Shown here in pieces: positions 23,252 to 34,276 of a stretch of DNA of 47,196 nt. The notes under the pieces were generated by a model that was not told the origin of the DNA, searched no databases, and saw nothing but the letters and a program-made list of their open reading frames with translations. Both the position numbers and the translations under genes were made by a program. Location of the stretch: contig LUVW01000053.1 in the NCBI GenBank assembly GCA_001661515.1, positions 1 through 47,196 on the forward strand. The letters are read 5' to 3'. This DNA is from Capniomyces stellatus. Taxonomy: Eukaryota; Kickxellomycota; Harpellomycetes; Harpellales; Legeriomycetaceae. Numbering within the stretch: the stretch's first letter is position 1; each line of letters begins with the position of its first letter.

Positions 23252-26200
23252 CTAGTTGGTCGGTTTTTTTTTTTTCCGTCTTTGCCTTCCAAGTTTGTCT
23301 TGTATAAAGTTCTGTTGTAAATTTTCTTTCTTTCTTTCTCTGTTGCTGCTTATTGATTCCAGGGAGGTGCTCTTAAAAAATTACGCAAAAATTGCAGGTT
23401 TCCCTTAATTGATTTACCCGTGGTGGCGATTTCACTTCTCCAAATCTGGAAAAGTGAACTGATCTTGTTGTTTGTTGTCGAGCTTATTTTCAAAAAAAAA
23501 TTATAAAAGATTCTACCTTTTAATTTTTCCTGTTGAATAACTCAACTGTGTTTAGTATAAATACTGTTTATATTGCTGCTGCAAAGATATAGTGCTTTAT
23601 CTTTTAGTCTACTCTTTTCTGAATGTAGGTAGATTTGCGCTGATGATTAAGCTCTTGTTGTTATATTGATATTTATTCTTTGAATCTGAAGTTTTGGAAA
23701 CTGTTTGTCTTAGCTTTGCTGTTGCTTGTCGATCACTTTTTATGCTTATATAGTATATCCGTAATGTGCTCTGTAGTTTTATACTTTTTGCTTATCAAAA
23801 TTTCCACTTTTCGAACTCTCAAATGTGATATAAAAAAATGATAAAGCAAATAGTAGGGGTTTTATATATTTTTTTTGCAATTTTTTCTCTGATTTTTTTT
23901 TTTTGAGTCTCAATTAATTCCCAACTATTTTATTTGGCCTTAATTTCTCCTTCATTAGTTAATTTGAATCCTTTACTTGTAAAACACAAACGAAAGAAAT
24001 ATAAATTGAAAAAACCCGAGTTGAAAAAAATATACTTCTCGTAATTTTTGTTTAATCACAAATCTTCAATTTTATTTTCTTAAATTCAATCGCTAAATTT
24101 TTTTTCTCATCCTTCTCCCCCAATTAGTAATATTATAAATCTGCGTTTCCACTAAACTAAATTTGGAAAATCGGAATAAAATTCAAAAAAAAAATCTGAA
24201 AACTGAAAATCTATTATCACGGTCAGAATGTACGCTACTCGATATTTTAAAACAAACGAGTGTTCGTCAAACCCATAAAAGCCTTTGCTAATTACAATTA
24301 TTAGGACCATTTAATTCCCATTTTCACTCTATAATTTTACAGGCTTTTGAATAGCACCAATTAGTTATCTGTTAAAAGATTTCCATCCTTTTTTTATTTT
24401 TTTTTCCCTTCTCGACTTATAAACTTGTTTTATACCGCTTTCTTTTTTTTAAATGCTTGTGTTCTTTCATGTAAGATTAGCCCATTACACCCAACCACAC
24501 ATTATACACCACATTCCAAGGGGGAGATATCCTACAAATACACTTCATATTGCTCCATCACGCATCTGACTTTTGTGCTTTGCTCTTGATATATTATGAT
24601 ATGCCAAAATAGGTAATCACACTTTGGGACCCAACCCCACTCTACAATTTAGATTTGGTTTCCAAACTTTTACACCTATATCACCTTGCAAATTGTAAAA
24701 CTTTTATTTTATTTTACCCCCCTCTTTCATATTTGCTGTTCTGGTGGTTTTGCTTTTTTTTTGTGTGTGTGTGTGTTTGTAAAGCTTTGTAAAATCGTCT
24801 AACCCTAAATCACAAATTCACTTGAACAGTGCAAATTCAACAACCAACATTTACCCTTGTTTTTTTTTCTTACTTGTAAAACAGCCTTTCCCCAACACTT
24901 TGCGCTGCTAAGTTTTTGTTTTACCCTGTATGTGGTTTTTGCATAAGATTAGCAAAACGTGCCTTATCATTCTAGCATTGTTACTTTCACATTTCGTTAC
25001 AATTACACATCACAGTTTATGATTTGCTTTATTAATACATCTTCCTTTGGCTAGAATCTTGATGAAAAATCGCCATTTATAACCTCCGTTATTACAAAAG
25101 AATTAAGGCAACCAAAACACAGATACTCTAGGTTTATTGGATTATAATTCGACTAGACAAAATGGCTGTAGGTCAGTTTGTTTTTATGCTCTTTTTATAG
25201 CCAGTAACGTCGTGCAATCTGATCTATCTTACTCGGTATTTTTAACACCTTTATCAGGTAAATTTGCCCCAATCATCCAATCCTTATTTTTATATCATTT
25301 TATGCAAAATTACAGAAAAACACTACTGTCATCCTACTTTTCTTTAAAATGAAAAACAACACTATCAGCTTGCGCTTAAACTGGGTTTGGCTTAGCCCTG
25401 ATCATGTTGGATTTATTTCTTTTTTTCTTTCTTTTTGAGGCTTTTAAAGCTCATAAAACTTCAGACTTCTCAAACATTCCCTTACTCAAAGCTATTCCGA
25501 CTTTGTTTCTGTAGAATCATGCAACAAAATGGAAAAAAGTGTTTAAAACAACATCTCTGACTTGGCCCACTAAATCAAGTGTTTTTTTTTATAAAAGTTA
25601 GACACATATTACATACATAGACGTATAAAGGTCAAAAAATCAACAGCCACTTTAGGCTGAGCAAAGTTCAATTATTCCCCATCCACTTTAAAAACTTCAC
25701 ACAATTACTGCCCATCCAACATGTGGAGGGTAGTAGTAATAACCGTAATACAATTCTATGAATGACATTTTTTTATATAAAGTTTTAGTCTACAGGATTT
25801 TTTTTTTTGCGAATAGCCAAAAGTCATAAGTCTTGGTTTCCATTAGATTTTTAATCGTTCCTCAAATGTTTGCATCTTGATGGGCTTTATCAGTAGAGCA
25901 ATCCTAGTGTATAAGAAAAGCACTAAACCCGTAATGGGGAAGTCTTTACCAAACGTGGTTGCGCCTACATTTTATTATTATTGTTGAATCATATATATCT
26001 TCTTTTGGTACCAATTGGTTGCTGAAATAAATCTGAAATAATGGTATTTTGAATACAGATTCTTTGCTAAAACCCAAACCCAAACTAAAAATCAAGGTAA
26101 AACTCGAACTAAAAATCGGTCAATTATTATTCTGACACTGTTGCCTCGCTTGGCATTTGAAAAGAAAAGTCTTTAACCAAAATCAACTACAGTTATTGCA

Positions 26201-28099
26201 CCTTCAAGATATGGAGCCTTAGTGTGCCGAAATGATCTATGTTGAATATCAGGAATTGAAGCAAAAAAAAAAGAAGAAAAAGGGAGCGTGAAAATGGAGA
26301 CTTTGAAATTCAAGTAGCCAATTATCTGAATTTTAACATTACTATTTAACATTATATATATTATTATTATTATTTTATAATGTTAATGTTATTTGGTTGA
26401 TTTTAACAGTTGGGAAAAATTGAAAGAAAAAAAATAAAGTGTAGGAGTTTGAAATTTAATTATAAATATTGGTTACGAGATAGTAAAAAAACAAAACACA
26501 ATAACGAACAATAGGCTGGAATTAATAATTCAACAATAGCTGATTTGCTGACATGGAGAAAAGGATTAAAAGACGTAATTTTTATTGTAATCCAGTTACC
26601 TTCCATTCTAGACTTCAGTGTTGAAAAGACCTAAATTAAGGGTTTCGAGCAAGTGTTGATTGTAAAAAAAGATGGTAAAATCAGAATCAGAATCGATTTC
26701 AGGGCAAAAGAAAAAAAAATACCAAGTGAGACAGACAAGATCAATATGAGGCATGTATTAAAACAATGGTGTTGGAACTGGAATTTTGTTTGAAAAGGGG
26801 TATCAGTAGTGTTGGTAGTGGTGATTATGAAGAGAAACAAAGCGGTGATGAAAACTCAAGTGGTAGCATGGGTGTGTTAGGCTTGGGGTTGATAAAAGGA
26901 CCGAGTTTATATATTGAGGGGACTTTTGGGATCAAGTGTGTGATGTGGTAGATTGGGGCAGATAATAGTAGTGAGGCAAGATGGTGCGAAAAAGATAAAT
27001 GTATATATATATAAGCAAAGGAGTGTTGTATATCAAAGGTATTGTTGAGGAAGGATAATTTGGTGCAGGAATAGAGTAGGAGCAGAAATAAAACAGGAGC
27101 GAGAATAAAAAAAGAAGCTGTAAAGCTGAGTAGGTCGGTAGCGAGACAATTTATGGATGATTCCTGGTTAGGACGGAGTGAAGGTATATAGTGAAGAAAA
27201 ACCAATGAAATTAAATTGGTTCAATTACGATTAAATTGTAGAGGTGATTAAAAAGAGTTGTGAATTTTTGCAAATCGAAAAAAGGTAATGGTAAAAAAAA
27301 AAAAAAAANNNNNNNNTAATGGTAAAAAAAAAAAAAAAAGGAAAGAAAAAAGGAAAGAAAAAAGTAAATAAATGAAAAAATCAAGTAACAAATGAAATCA
27401 AAATAACGGAAATAATGGTAAATGTAAACAAATAAATACAGGAAATCTAAGCTTATTAGGAATAAATAAAATCAAAGTGATAAAATGCTAAATGAAAGCA
27501 CAAAGAGGAACTGAAGCAAGACGTGTGCGTATATTGTATTTTAATTGTCGATTTTAAGAGGAAGAGAGTCGAGGAGACAAAGAAAGTAATCAAAGAAAAA
27601 AAGAAAGTAAAAAAAAGAACAGTTAATCAAAGAAAATGGAAAATGAAGGAGTGGGGGAGGGGGGAGGGTTTTTTTGAACAATCATTCTTTATTTAGGTTT
27701 TTTTTTTCTTTCCTTAATTTTCAGTATTATAAGAAAAGTAAACCAAAAGTAAATCAGCTTTCAGATTAACCAAAGGGGAATAAAGGTAAAATAATAGTTT
27801 GTAAAAGGACATAAAAAAAAAAAAACTTAAAGAAAAGTTATAAGCTTTGAAAGGTGGGCAAGATTTGAGGAACTGAATAGTGTTTATAATTTTGTTGCGT
27901 TTTGTTTAAACAATAAAATAAAGAGAAATAGAAAAAAAAAACACCACATGCGGCGTTATTATCGATATCAACTAGTTGCAAGCTGTAGTCATACCAGTTT
28001 TTAGGTGTATAGTATTTTGATAGTATTTGTTTAGCGAAACGTGAAAATTTTCAAGTTCAAGTTGTATTTTGACATCACCAGCCAAAGTATTGGAGGGAG
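23252..28099. other. Long AT-rich intergenic region, no gene recognised
   Basis: Nearly 5 kb between divergent ODC and Argonaute genes. It contains homopolymer and (GT)n runs, a short hairpin (TTAACATTATA near 26345 against TATAATGTTAA near 26376) and an N gap. Two weak coding-like stretches near 26660-26950 could not be assigned. It may hold regulatory DNA or a degraded element. Confidence 0.5.
27309..27316. other. Assembly gap of eight N between near-identical flanks
   Basis: TAATGG-TAAAAAA-type sequence with a long A run occurs immediately on both sides of the N run. The two sides probably overlap and the gap is likely zero or negative in length. Confidence 0.9.
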
Positions 28100-28107
28100 T
28101 ATAAATA
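28100..28107 (+). promoter_or_regulatory. TATA box of the Argonaute gene
   Basis: TATAAATA in a GGGAG-flanked context, about 300 nt before the ATG at 28401. The leader that follows is very purine-rich. Confidence 0.5.
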
Positions 28108-28364
28108 TAGCCTTTTTGTTCTAGTTTGTTTTTAATACTCGTTTATAAGAACAAGGAAAAGGAGAAAAGGAAAGCAAAAGTGATATCTTTTGAAGAAAAA
28201 TAAAATAAAGAAGAGATTGAATTAGCTTACGATTGCTTTAATTTTTTTTTTTCTTGAGAGAATAAGATAACAAGCAGAGTAGAGAAAAACAAAAGGAGGT
28301 TAAGGAATAGATCAATTGAGGCCAAGTTTGGAGGAATAGAGAAAGAGAAAGAAAGAGGAGAAAA

Positions 28365-28394
28365 GGAAAGGAAAGGAAAGGAAAGGAAAGGAAA
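28365..28394. repeat. (GGAAA)6 repeat just before the Argonaute start codon
   Basis: Six perfect pentamers end 6 nt before the ATG, inside an extended GA-rich 5' leader. Confidence 0.9.
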
Positions 28395-28400
28395 GACAGA

Positions 28401-31034
28401 ATGGAAGGAGCAGATGTTAAGCCAGTAATACCTGTGCAGCTGGCTAAACGGCCAGGGTTTGGAAGGGTTGGAACACCAGAGATGGTGACGACGAATTACT
28501 ATGAGGTGGAGAAGATATGGGAGAATGCTGTATACCAATACGACATAAGGATAACGCCAAAGCCAAGAGAGCTGAGAGAGGGGGAGGTTCCAAGGCCACC
28601 AATGAGGGAGAAGAGACTTCCACCAAAGTTCTGCAAGGAGATATTTGATTCATTTTTGGGGAAGTTTGGGAGGACGAATCTGGGGGGGATATATATGGCA
28701 TATGACGGGTCGCAAACGGGATACGCGCCGACGAGGTTGCCGCTGGAGAGCAAGGAGCAAGAGTTTGAGGTATCGCACGTGGAGGGGGGTAGATCGAGGG
28801 AGTTTTATGTGAAGATAATGGAGGCGGCCGAGATAAATCTTGGGATACTGTGGGACTATGTCAAGGGGAAGGGGGAGTTGGAGGCAGGTGAGTGGAGTTC
28901 AGCGCTGAGGGTATTAGACACAGTGTTGTACCAGGACCTGAACAGCACACATGTAAAAGTGGGAAGATCATTTTTCACGTCAGCAGACAGACACAAGCTA
29001 GGGGAGGGAGTGGAGCTGTGGCGAGGAGTGTTTCAGTCGGTGAAGGTAGGGATAAACAAGCTGTATGTGAACATGGACATTGCAAACACGGCGTTTTTGA
29101 TGGAAGGAGGGCTGGTGCAGTTTGTGGTGTCGGTGATGCAGGTAAGACACCCGGACGACTTGAGAAGCAAACGGTCGCCTGAGGCGTGGAGCGGAGTGAA
29201 CAGGATGCTGAGGGGTACAGTAATGTCGATGAGGCATCGGGGCAAGGGAGTGGTGAGGTTCAAGGCGAAGGGGCTGGGATCAAGGGGCGCAGATGAAACG
29301 TTTTTTGAGATGACAGACAAGGAGACAAACGAGACGAGAAAGATGTCGGTGATGGAGTACATGCGGGAAAAGTACGACATTCGGCTGGAGTACCCGCACC
29401 TACCATGCATAACGTTTGGCAGGGACAACTACCTGCCGCTTGAACTGTGCACATTGGAGCCAGGCCAGCACTACAAGAGGAAACTCAACGAGAACCAGAC
29501 AGCAGAAATGATCAAGCACGCGTGCCTGAAGCCAGACAGAAGAATGAACATGATCCAGCGCAACTTTGACGATCTGCGGTTCTCGGAGAGCAAGAGTATG
29601 AAGGAGTTCAACTTCAGGGTGAGCCGCAATATGATTAAGGTGGAGGGAAGACAATTACCGACACCAGAAGTGATCTATAACGACCGGTCAAGAGAACGAG
29701 TTGTCCGACCGCAGATGGGTGCGTGGAATATGAGGAACAAAGTCGTTTGGAAGGGAACAACCCTGGACTCGTGGGGCGTTATTGTCTTGCAGGACCAGAG
29801 AAGAGCCAGCCAGCAGTCCGTGCAGGGCTTCATCAGGCAGCTCATCACTACGTGCAGAGACACAGGCCTGATTATCAACAACCAGCGTCCAATCATCACC
29901 TATGTAAACCCCATGGGCAACCTCAACCAGCAGTTCAGCGAAGCGTTCAAGAACGTTGGCGACCAGTCCCAGATGTACCCGCAGATGCTGCTCTGCATTC
30001 TGCCTTCTGCCTCCCCAGTGCTTTACGGCAAAATCAAAAGAGTTGCCTACACCGAGCTTGGCGTCCACACCCAGTGCATGATTTCTAAGCACATTGACCG
30101 TCCAAACCCCCAGTACTGCGCCAATCTCTGCCTCAAAATCAACGTCAAGCTCGGTGGAGTCACATGTTCACTAAGACCCGAGGCCCTGCCCAAGATCAGC
30201 GACGTGCCCACCATTGTCTTTGGCGCAGATGTTACCCACCCCGGTGTTGGCGAAACGGACAGACCCTCCATTGCTGCCATAGTCGGGTCAATGGACCCCC
30301 AGATCTCCCGGTACAGAGCCATGCTTGCCCAGCAGCCCGCCCGCACCGAAATCATCCAGGATCTCACCCTCATTGTCAGAGAACTGCTCATCAACTTCTA
30401 CCAGTCCACCAAGTTCAAGCCTAAGCGAATCATCTTTTACCGTGACGGCCTGAGCGAGGGTCAGTTCAACCAGGTCATGGCCACCGAAATCGACTCCATC
30501 AACCAGGCCTGCGAAACCCTCGAGAAGGGCTACAGACCCCAAATCACCTTCATTGTCGTCCAAAAACGCCACAAAACTCGCTTCTTCCCCTCCAACAGAA
30601 ACTCGGCCGACAGATCCGGAAATTGCGCCCCTGGACTTGTCATCGATACCAACATCACCCACCCATACATCCACGACTTTTACCTCCAGTCCCACTCTGG
30701 AATCCAAGGTACCTCAAAGCCCGTCCACTACTTTGTCCTCAAGGACGAAAACTGCTTTACCGCCGACGAAATCCAAACTCTGTCTTACAACCTGTGCTAT
30801 CTATACGCCATCTGCACCAGAAGCGTCAGCATCGTCCCTGCCGTTTACTATGCTCACAGAGTCGCTTTCAGAGCCCGCTCTCACACCCGAGACGAGTGGG
30901 GAAGTGGAAGCGATACCGCTTCTGTCTTGTCTGGCGCTAATGTTGACTCTGAAAACCCTGCCAATCTCTCCATCATTCCTGCCAAATTGCTTCCTGTACA
31001 TGATAGGCTCAAACAATCCATGTACTTTATGTAA
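28401..31034 (+). CDS. AGO: Argonaute, slicer-type
   Basis: The intronless frame gives 877 residues with the full eukaryotic Argonaute layout: N domain (about 45-185), linker 1, PAZ (about 240-355), linker 2, MID (about 430-580) and PIWI (about 605-870). Argonautes bind small RNAs and silence matching transcripts. The catalytic tetrad is present: D610 (FGADVTHP), E650 (TEIIQDL), D682 (FYRDG) and H819 (YYAHRVAF), so target cleavage is predicted. QKRHKTRFF, GLVIDTNITHP and SHSGIQGTS are near-canonical for the animal-like Ago clade. The usual hydrophobic C-terminus ends in MYFM. The start gives a short N-terminal tail without the Gly/Arg-rich extension of many Agos. Synonymous codon use shifts strongly from G-rich to C-rich along the gene. 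No Dicer or RNA-dependent RNA polymerase is in the window. Confidence 0.96.
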   Translation: MEGADVKPVIPVQLAKRPGFGRVGTPEMVTTNYYEVEKIWENAVYQYDIRITPKPRELREGEVPRPPMREKRLPPKFCKEIFDSFLGKFGRTNLGGIYMAYDGSQTGYAPTRLPLESKEQEFEVSHVEGGRSREFYVKIMEAAEINLGILWDYVKGKGELEAGEWSSALRVLDTVLYQDLNSTHVKVGRSFFTSADRHKLGEGVELWRGVFQSVKVGINKLYVNMDIANTAFLMEGGLVQFVVSVMQVRHPDDLRSKRSPEAWSGVNRMLRGTVMSMRHRGKGVVRFKAKGLGSRGADETFFEMTDKETNETRKMSVMEYMREKYDIRLEYPHLPCITFGRDNYLPLELCTLEPGQHYKRKLNENQTAEMIKHACLKPDRRMNMIQRNFDDLRFSESKSMKEFNFRVSRNMIKVEGRQLPTPEVIYNDRSRERVVRPQMGAWNMRNKVVWKGTTLDSWGVIVLQDQRRASQQSVQGFIRQLITTCRDTGLIINNQRPIITYVNPMGNLNQQFSEAFKNVGDQSQMYPQMLLCILPSASPVLYGKIKRVAYTELGVHTQCMISKHIDRPNPQYCANLCLKINVKLGGVTCSLRPEALPKISDVPTIVFGADVTHPGVGETDRPSIAAIVGSMDPQISRYRAMLAQQPARTEIIQDLTLIVRELLINFYQSTKFKPKRIIFYRDGLSEGQFNQVMATEIDSINQACETLEKGYRPQITFIVVQKRHKTRFFPSNRNSADRSGNCAPGLVIDTNITHPYIHDFYLQSHSGIQGTSKPVHYFVLKDENCFTADEIQTLSYNLCYLYAICTRSVSIVPAVYYAHRVAFRARSHTRDEWGSGSDTASVLSGANVDSENPANLSIIPAKLLPVHDRLKQSMYFM

Positions 31035-31260
31035 CTTTTGCCCGCTTATTTTCTTCTTTTTTTTCTTTTTCTTTCTTTCCTCTTTATTTCTCATTTCTCT
31101 TACATTTTTATTATTCCAAATTTCTATATTGAAATCTTCAACATTTTACTTTTCATTACCATTACCACACACACACACTCTCTCTTCCCACCCTTTTATC
31201 ATTCGCCATAATCGCATACATTTATTATCAGTAAAGTAAATGTACAATCAAACTAACTAT

Positions 31261-31998
31261 TCAGTTGGTTCGGCTCATCATTTCCCCTAAAATTGCTAGC
31301 CTGCTGTTTATCTCGGCTCTATAAAAACGTGCCAATTCGTATGCCCGTTCAACATTATCCGTACCCAGGTTGTCTAATTCAAGGCGTAAACTCTCGCTGT
31401 TGTTGATATTGTTGATGTCGTTTTCTGCCAAGCTGGGCGACCGTGCCTTTGATTCTTCTTGGCTGTACTGACCCGTCGAGTCCAACTGTGACAACTCGCT
31501 GCTACCCGAAAACAGCCCCTCGTAATGGCTTTCCTCCCTCTTCAATTCCCTGCCATTCCCTTTACCCTGACCTGTTCGTTTTAACTCTTGTTTCTTTGGC
31601 TCCTGTTGTTTTGGTTCTTTTTGATTTGCATTTGTTTGCTTTGTTTTATCATTTCTCGTTTTCAGCTGATTCTCTATCGTTTCTAGGTGCAGTTCAATGC
31701 TGTTGACTTCTTTTTTTATTTTATTTTTGATTTCTACTTCCAATTCCAATTCAAGCCTGTTTCCCATTCCTTTGTCTTGTTCCGACAACATACTACTCTG
31801 TCCACTTTCTACCCTACTATTCCAGTTTAACATTATTATTATTTTTTCTTCAAAATAAACAAATATTATAGTTTACATTCACCAAACTGTAACAGCTCTT
31901 TGTTAATTCTTGTTTTACATTTTTGTTGTTTGTGCTTTTAACTCTTCTAGTATAGCCCTGGTTTCTTCTAACCACTTTTCCTCAGTTGAATCTGCCAT
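31261..31998 (-). CDS. Uncharacterised coiled-coil protein
   Basis: Two exons, 31998-31919 and 31816-31261, join in frame (2 nt plus 1 nt) to give 211 residues. The N-terminus MADSTEEKWLEETRAILEEL looks helical. Residues about 45-75 (LELELEVEIKNKIKKEV...) are a likely coiled coil, followed by a Lys/Gln/Glu-rich low-complexity segment. A conserved-looking C-terminal helix, NVERAYELARFYRAEINSRL, closes the protein. I do not recognise the family. Small helical subunits of larger complexes look like this, but that is only an impression. It is convergent with Argonaute (226 bp between stops). An alternative start within exon 2 would give about 190 residues. Confidence 0.6.
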
Positions 31999-32525
31999 TT
32001 TCTAATTTTTGTTCCAACTCCTAAATCCATTTGAGGGCTTATCTGTTTGCCAAAGGAAGGAAGACCTTGTCAACTCTTTCAGAAAGTTAATGTTCACACG
32101 ATTAAACAATCCGGAAACCCCCCCCCCCCCTTTTAACCAAAAGAAAAAAAAAGAAAATCTTGCAAAACTTTCTTGCTTGAATCATTTTTATTAATGAAAA
32201 TATCCGTTAAAAACAATTGGTCCTTTAACAAACTAAATAAATTTACCAGAAACAACGTGAATCAGCAAAATGGTTTGGTATAAGGCCAAAGGTTTGGTAC
32301 CAGGGGCCGTTCAGTACATGAAAATTTACAATAATAACATCAGAATAACTAAAATACAAGTGGAATATAAACTAAAAAAAAAACAGCTGAACTGGAAATA
32401 GCTATGTCTATCAAGCTACCTTTCCCTCCTCCTCCCCATCAACTACACCACTCCCACTTTATTCAAACCCAGTTTCCAGAAATAATCAGTATTGTGAACA
32501 ACACTGGTTTGGGTCATTGAACCAC
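31999..32525. other. Intergenic with a 12-13 nt poly-C run
   Basis: No gene seen. A long C tract near 32119-32131 is the most notable element. Confidence 0.6.
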
Positions 32526-33390
32526 TTATACCAGCCTTTCCAATATTCCCAGCGATATGTAGTTGCTGTCAGCTATAGAACACACATGCTTCACTTTAAG
32601 TTCAACTTTCTTGAAATAAGTGCTCACTTTTCCCACCACCACCACAGACTTGTAAAGTTTCAGCTCTGTTGAATCCACCCTGACTACATCATCAATAGCC
32701 ACATTGTCCTCAAAGTTGCTCGCGTTGGCTAACGGTGTCCAGTTCACACAGGTTATAACCTGTGTGCCATCGTCGACTATACATACATTGAAATTAATTC
32801 ATTGTCATTTTTTTTAGCTTACAGACATTTTGTATATCCAAGTACTACTAATTATCGAGTTTTTCAAAATAAAACCTAAAAGTCGAGTTAATAGTTAAAA
32901 AGAAAAAGCCAGTATTGTGCAAAATATTGACCAAAAAAAACCATGTTTTGGCAAAAAAAAACAGCCACAATTCAAATTCAAGGCGGCTTTACCTTGGAAC
33001 TTCACGAGTTTTGCCTTTTGTTCAAGACCGACTATTATCCCAATAATCTCTACAAACTCTACAAACAGAACCAAATCACACCGCCATCAAAACAATAAAA
33101 GGTATCATTAAAGCACCCGCACCCTTACCTCCCCCCGACCTTTGCCGCGGTTACTGTCGCCTTTTAGCTTCACTGATACTCAATTTAACACTTGTGTTTT
33201 ATAAATTGGAAAACAATAACTGTGAAATTACAATAAAGAGCGTGCCATATTATAATTTAAGAGAACACGTACCTTGTGAATTAAACGAATTCGGCGTCGA
33301 TTTCAACTGCGAAATAAACACTTTTCTCACTATGGGAGTATAGTACTTGTTAAGTAACGTCGAGTCTTTATTCAGCTCATACTCGTTCAT
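32526..33390 (-). CDS. STN1: STN1-like telomere-capping protein (OB fold only)
   Basis: Three exons, 33390-33273, 33058-32993 and 32776-32526, join in frame to 144 residues. Stn1 is part of the CST (Cdc13/CTC1-Stn1-Ten1) complex, which binds telomeric single strands and recruits Pol alpha-primase. The order of motifs fits the Stn1 OB fold: an N-terminal YTPIVRKVFISQL, then EFVEIIGIIVGLEQKAKLVKF, then VDDGTQVITCVNW, then the DVVRVDSTEL and KSVVVVGKVSTYFKKVELKV strands. The C-terminal winged-helix domains of many Stn1 proteins are missing: the frame stops right after the OB fold. RPA2 or Ten1 are alternatives, but the V-DDGT-x-I-x-C pattern favours Stn1. Confidence 0.75.
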
Positions 33391-33599
33391 TTATTTATTT
33401 TCTCCAAGCCGTTAGAAACTTGATGCTCAAAGGTATGTTTTGATGGCGTTGAAAAGTATCAAGATTCTAAATTTCTAAATTTATTTACTTGAAAAAAGCA
33501 CCAAGAAAGAAAGAAAAGGATAAACAAAGAAAACAAATTTTTTTATTGACGAAATTGAACAAATCGACGGAATCTTTTTAAAGTATTGGTAATATCTAC

Positions 33600-34150
33600 A
33601 GAACTGCCCATCATCTTGCTACATAAGACCTGCAATATTGATGGATTAAAAGTCACTACTAAAAATCATCATATTCCCCTCTCATCCCACTAGGGGGCAC
33701 CGTGCCTTGGCGACTTTGGTCCACTCTGTGTTCTTGTACCCATTTTGTAACAAGACACGTCGTTCTTCAGCGATCTCTCTGCCAGTGCTGCTATAACTGC
33801 TCCTGCTTTATCCGAGTAGTTGTATTTTTTTTTATCCATCTGCTGCATCCATTAACCCAAGTGTTGCATCTGGTTTTGATTATTTTACTCTAAATCCTGC
33901 TTGTTTTTTTTGGCTAACAAAATATGGGAGTTTCCTATTCTGCTGAATCCAATAGCCACCAACCTGGATACCACTTTTGGTAAGGATGCTATTAATGCAA
34001 CTCCTCTGTAGTTATTTGAGTCTTCCAGGTTACCTTTTTGGCACAGGTATTACTGCGCTCACATTAAGGATCTTTGGTACTTCCCCATCCATCCAGTCTC
34101 TTATTATTATACTGAAGACCACCTTTTTTATTTCCAACATTACTGGAAAT
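33600..34150 (-). pseudogene. LINE reverse-transcriptase remnant (fingers region)
   Basis: Broken frames on the minus strand read SIIIRDWMDGEVPKILNVSA and VIPVPK, then in another frame GNLEDSNNYRGVALIASLPK, then QAGFR. This is the order W-x-G-x-I/VP, PK-x-G-x-x-x-x-NYRG-x-L-x-x-x-x-K and QAGFR found at the start of non-LTR RT domains. Frameshifts and stops separate the pieces. The 33600-33760 part is less clear. Confidence 0.7.
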
Positions 34151-34276
34151 CGTAGTTTGGTTTTAAAAAACAGTTAATGTATATGGATTCACTAAACGAC
34201 TACAGACACTATGATAATATAATATTCTAGTTCCGAACCAGTGGTACTGGTAGTTAAAATGTGTATTGTTTTGTGA

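Noticed and set aside
26655..26762. VKKDGKIRIRIDFRA-like frame resembling the start of a Ty3/gypsy reverse transcriptase
   Set aside because: Only about 15 residues fit. The expected LN and YPLP motifs and all later RT motifs are absent, so it may be chance.
26766..26951. 61-residue Gly/Ser-containing open frame
   Set aside because: No family features and no supported splice partners. It may be a G-rich 5' exon, but nothing links it to other exons.
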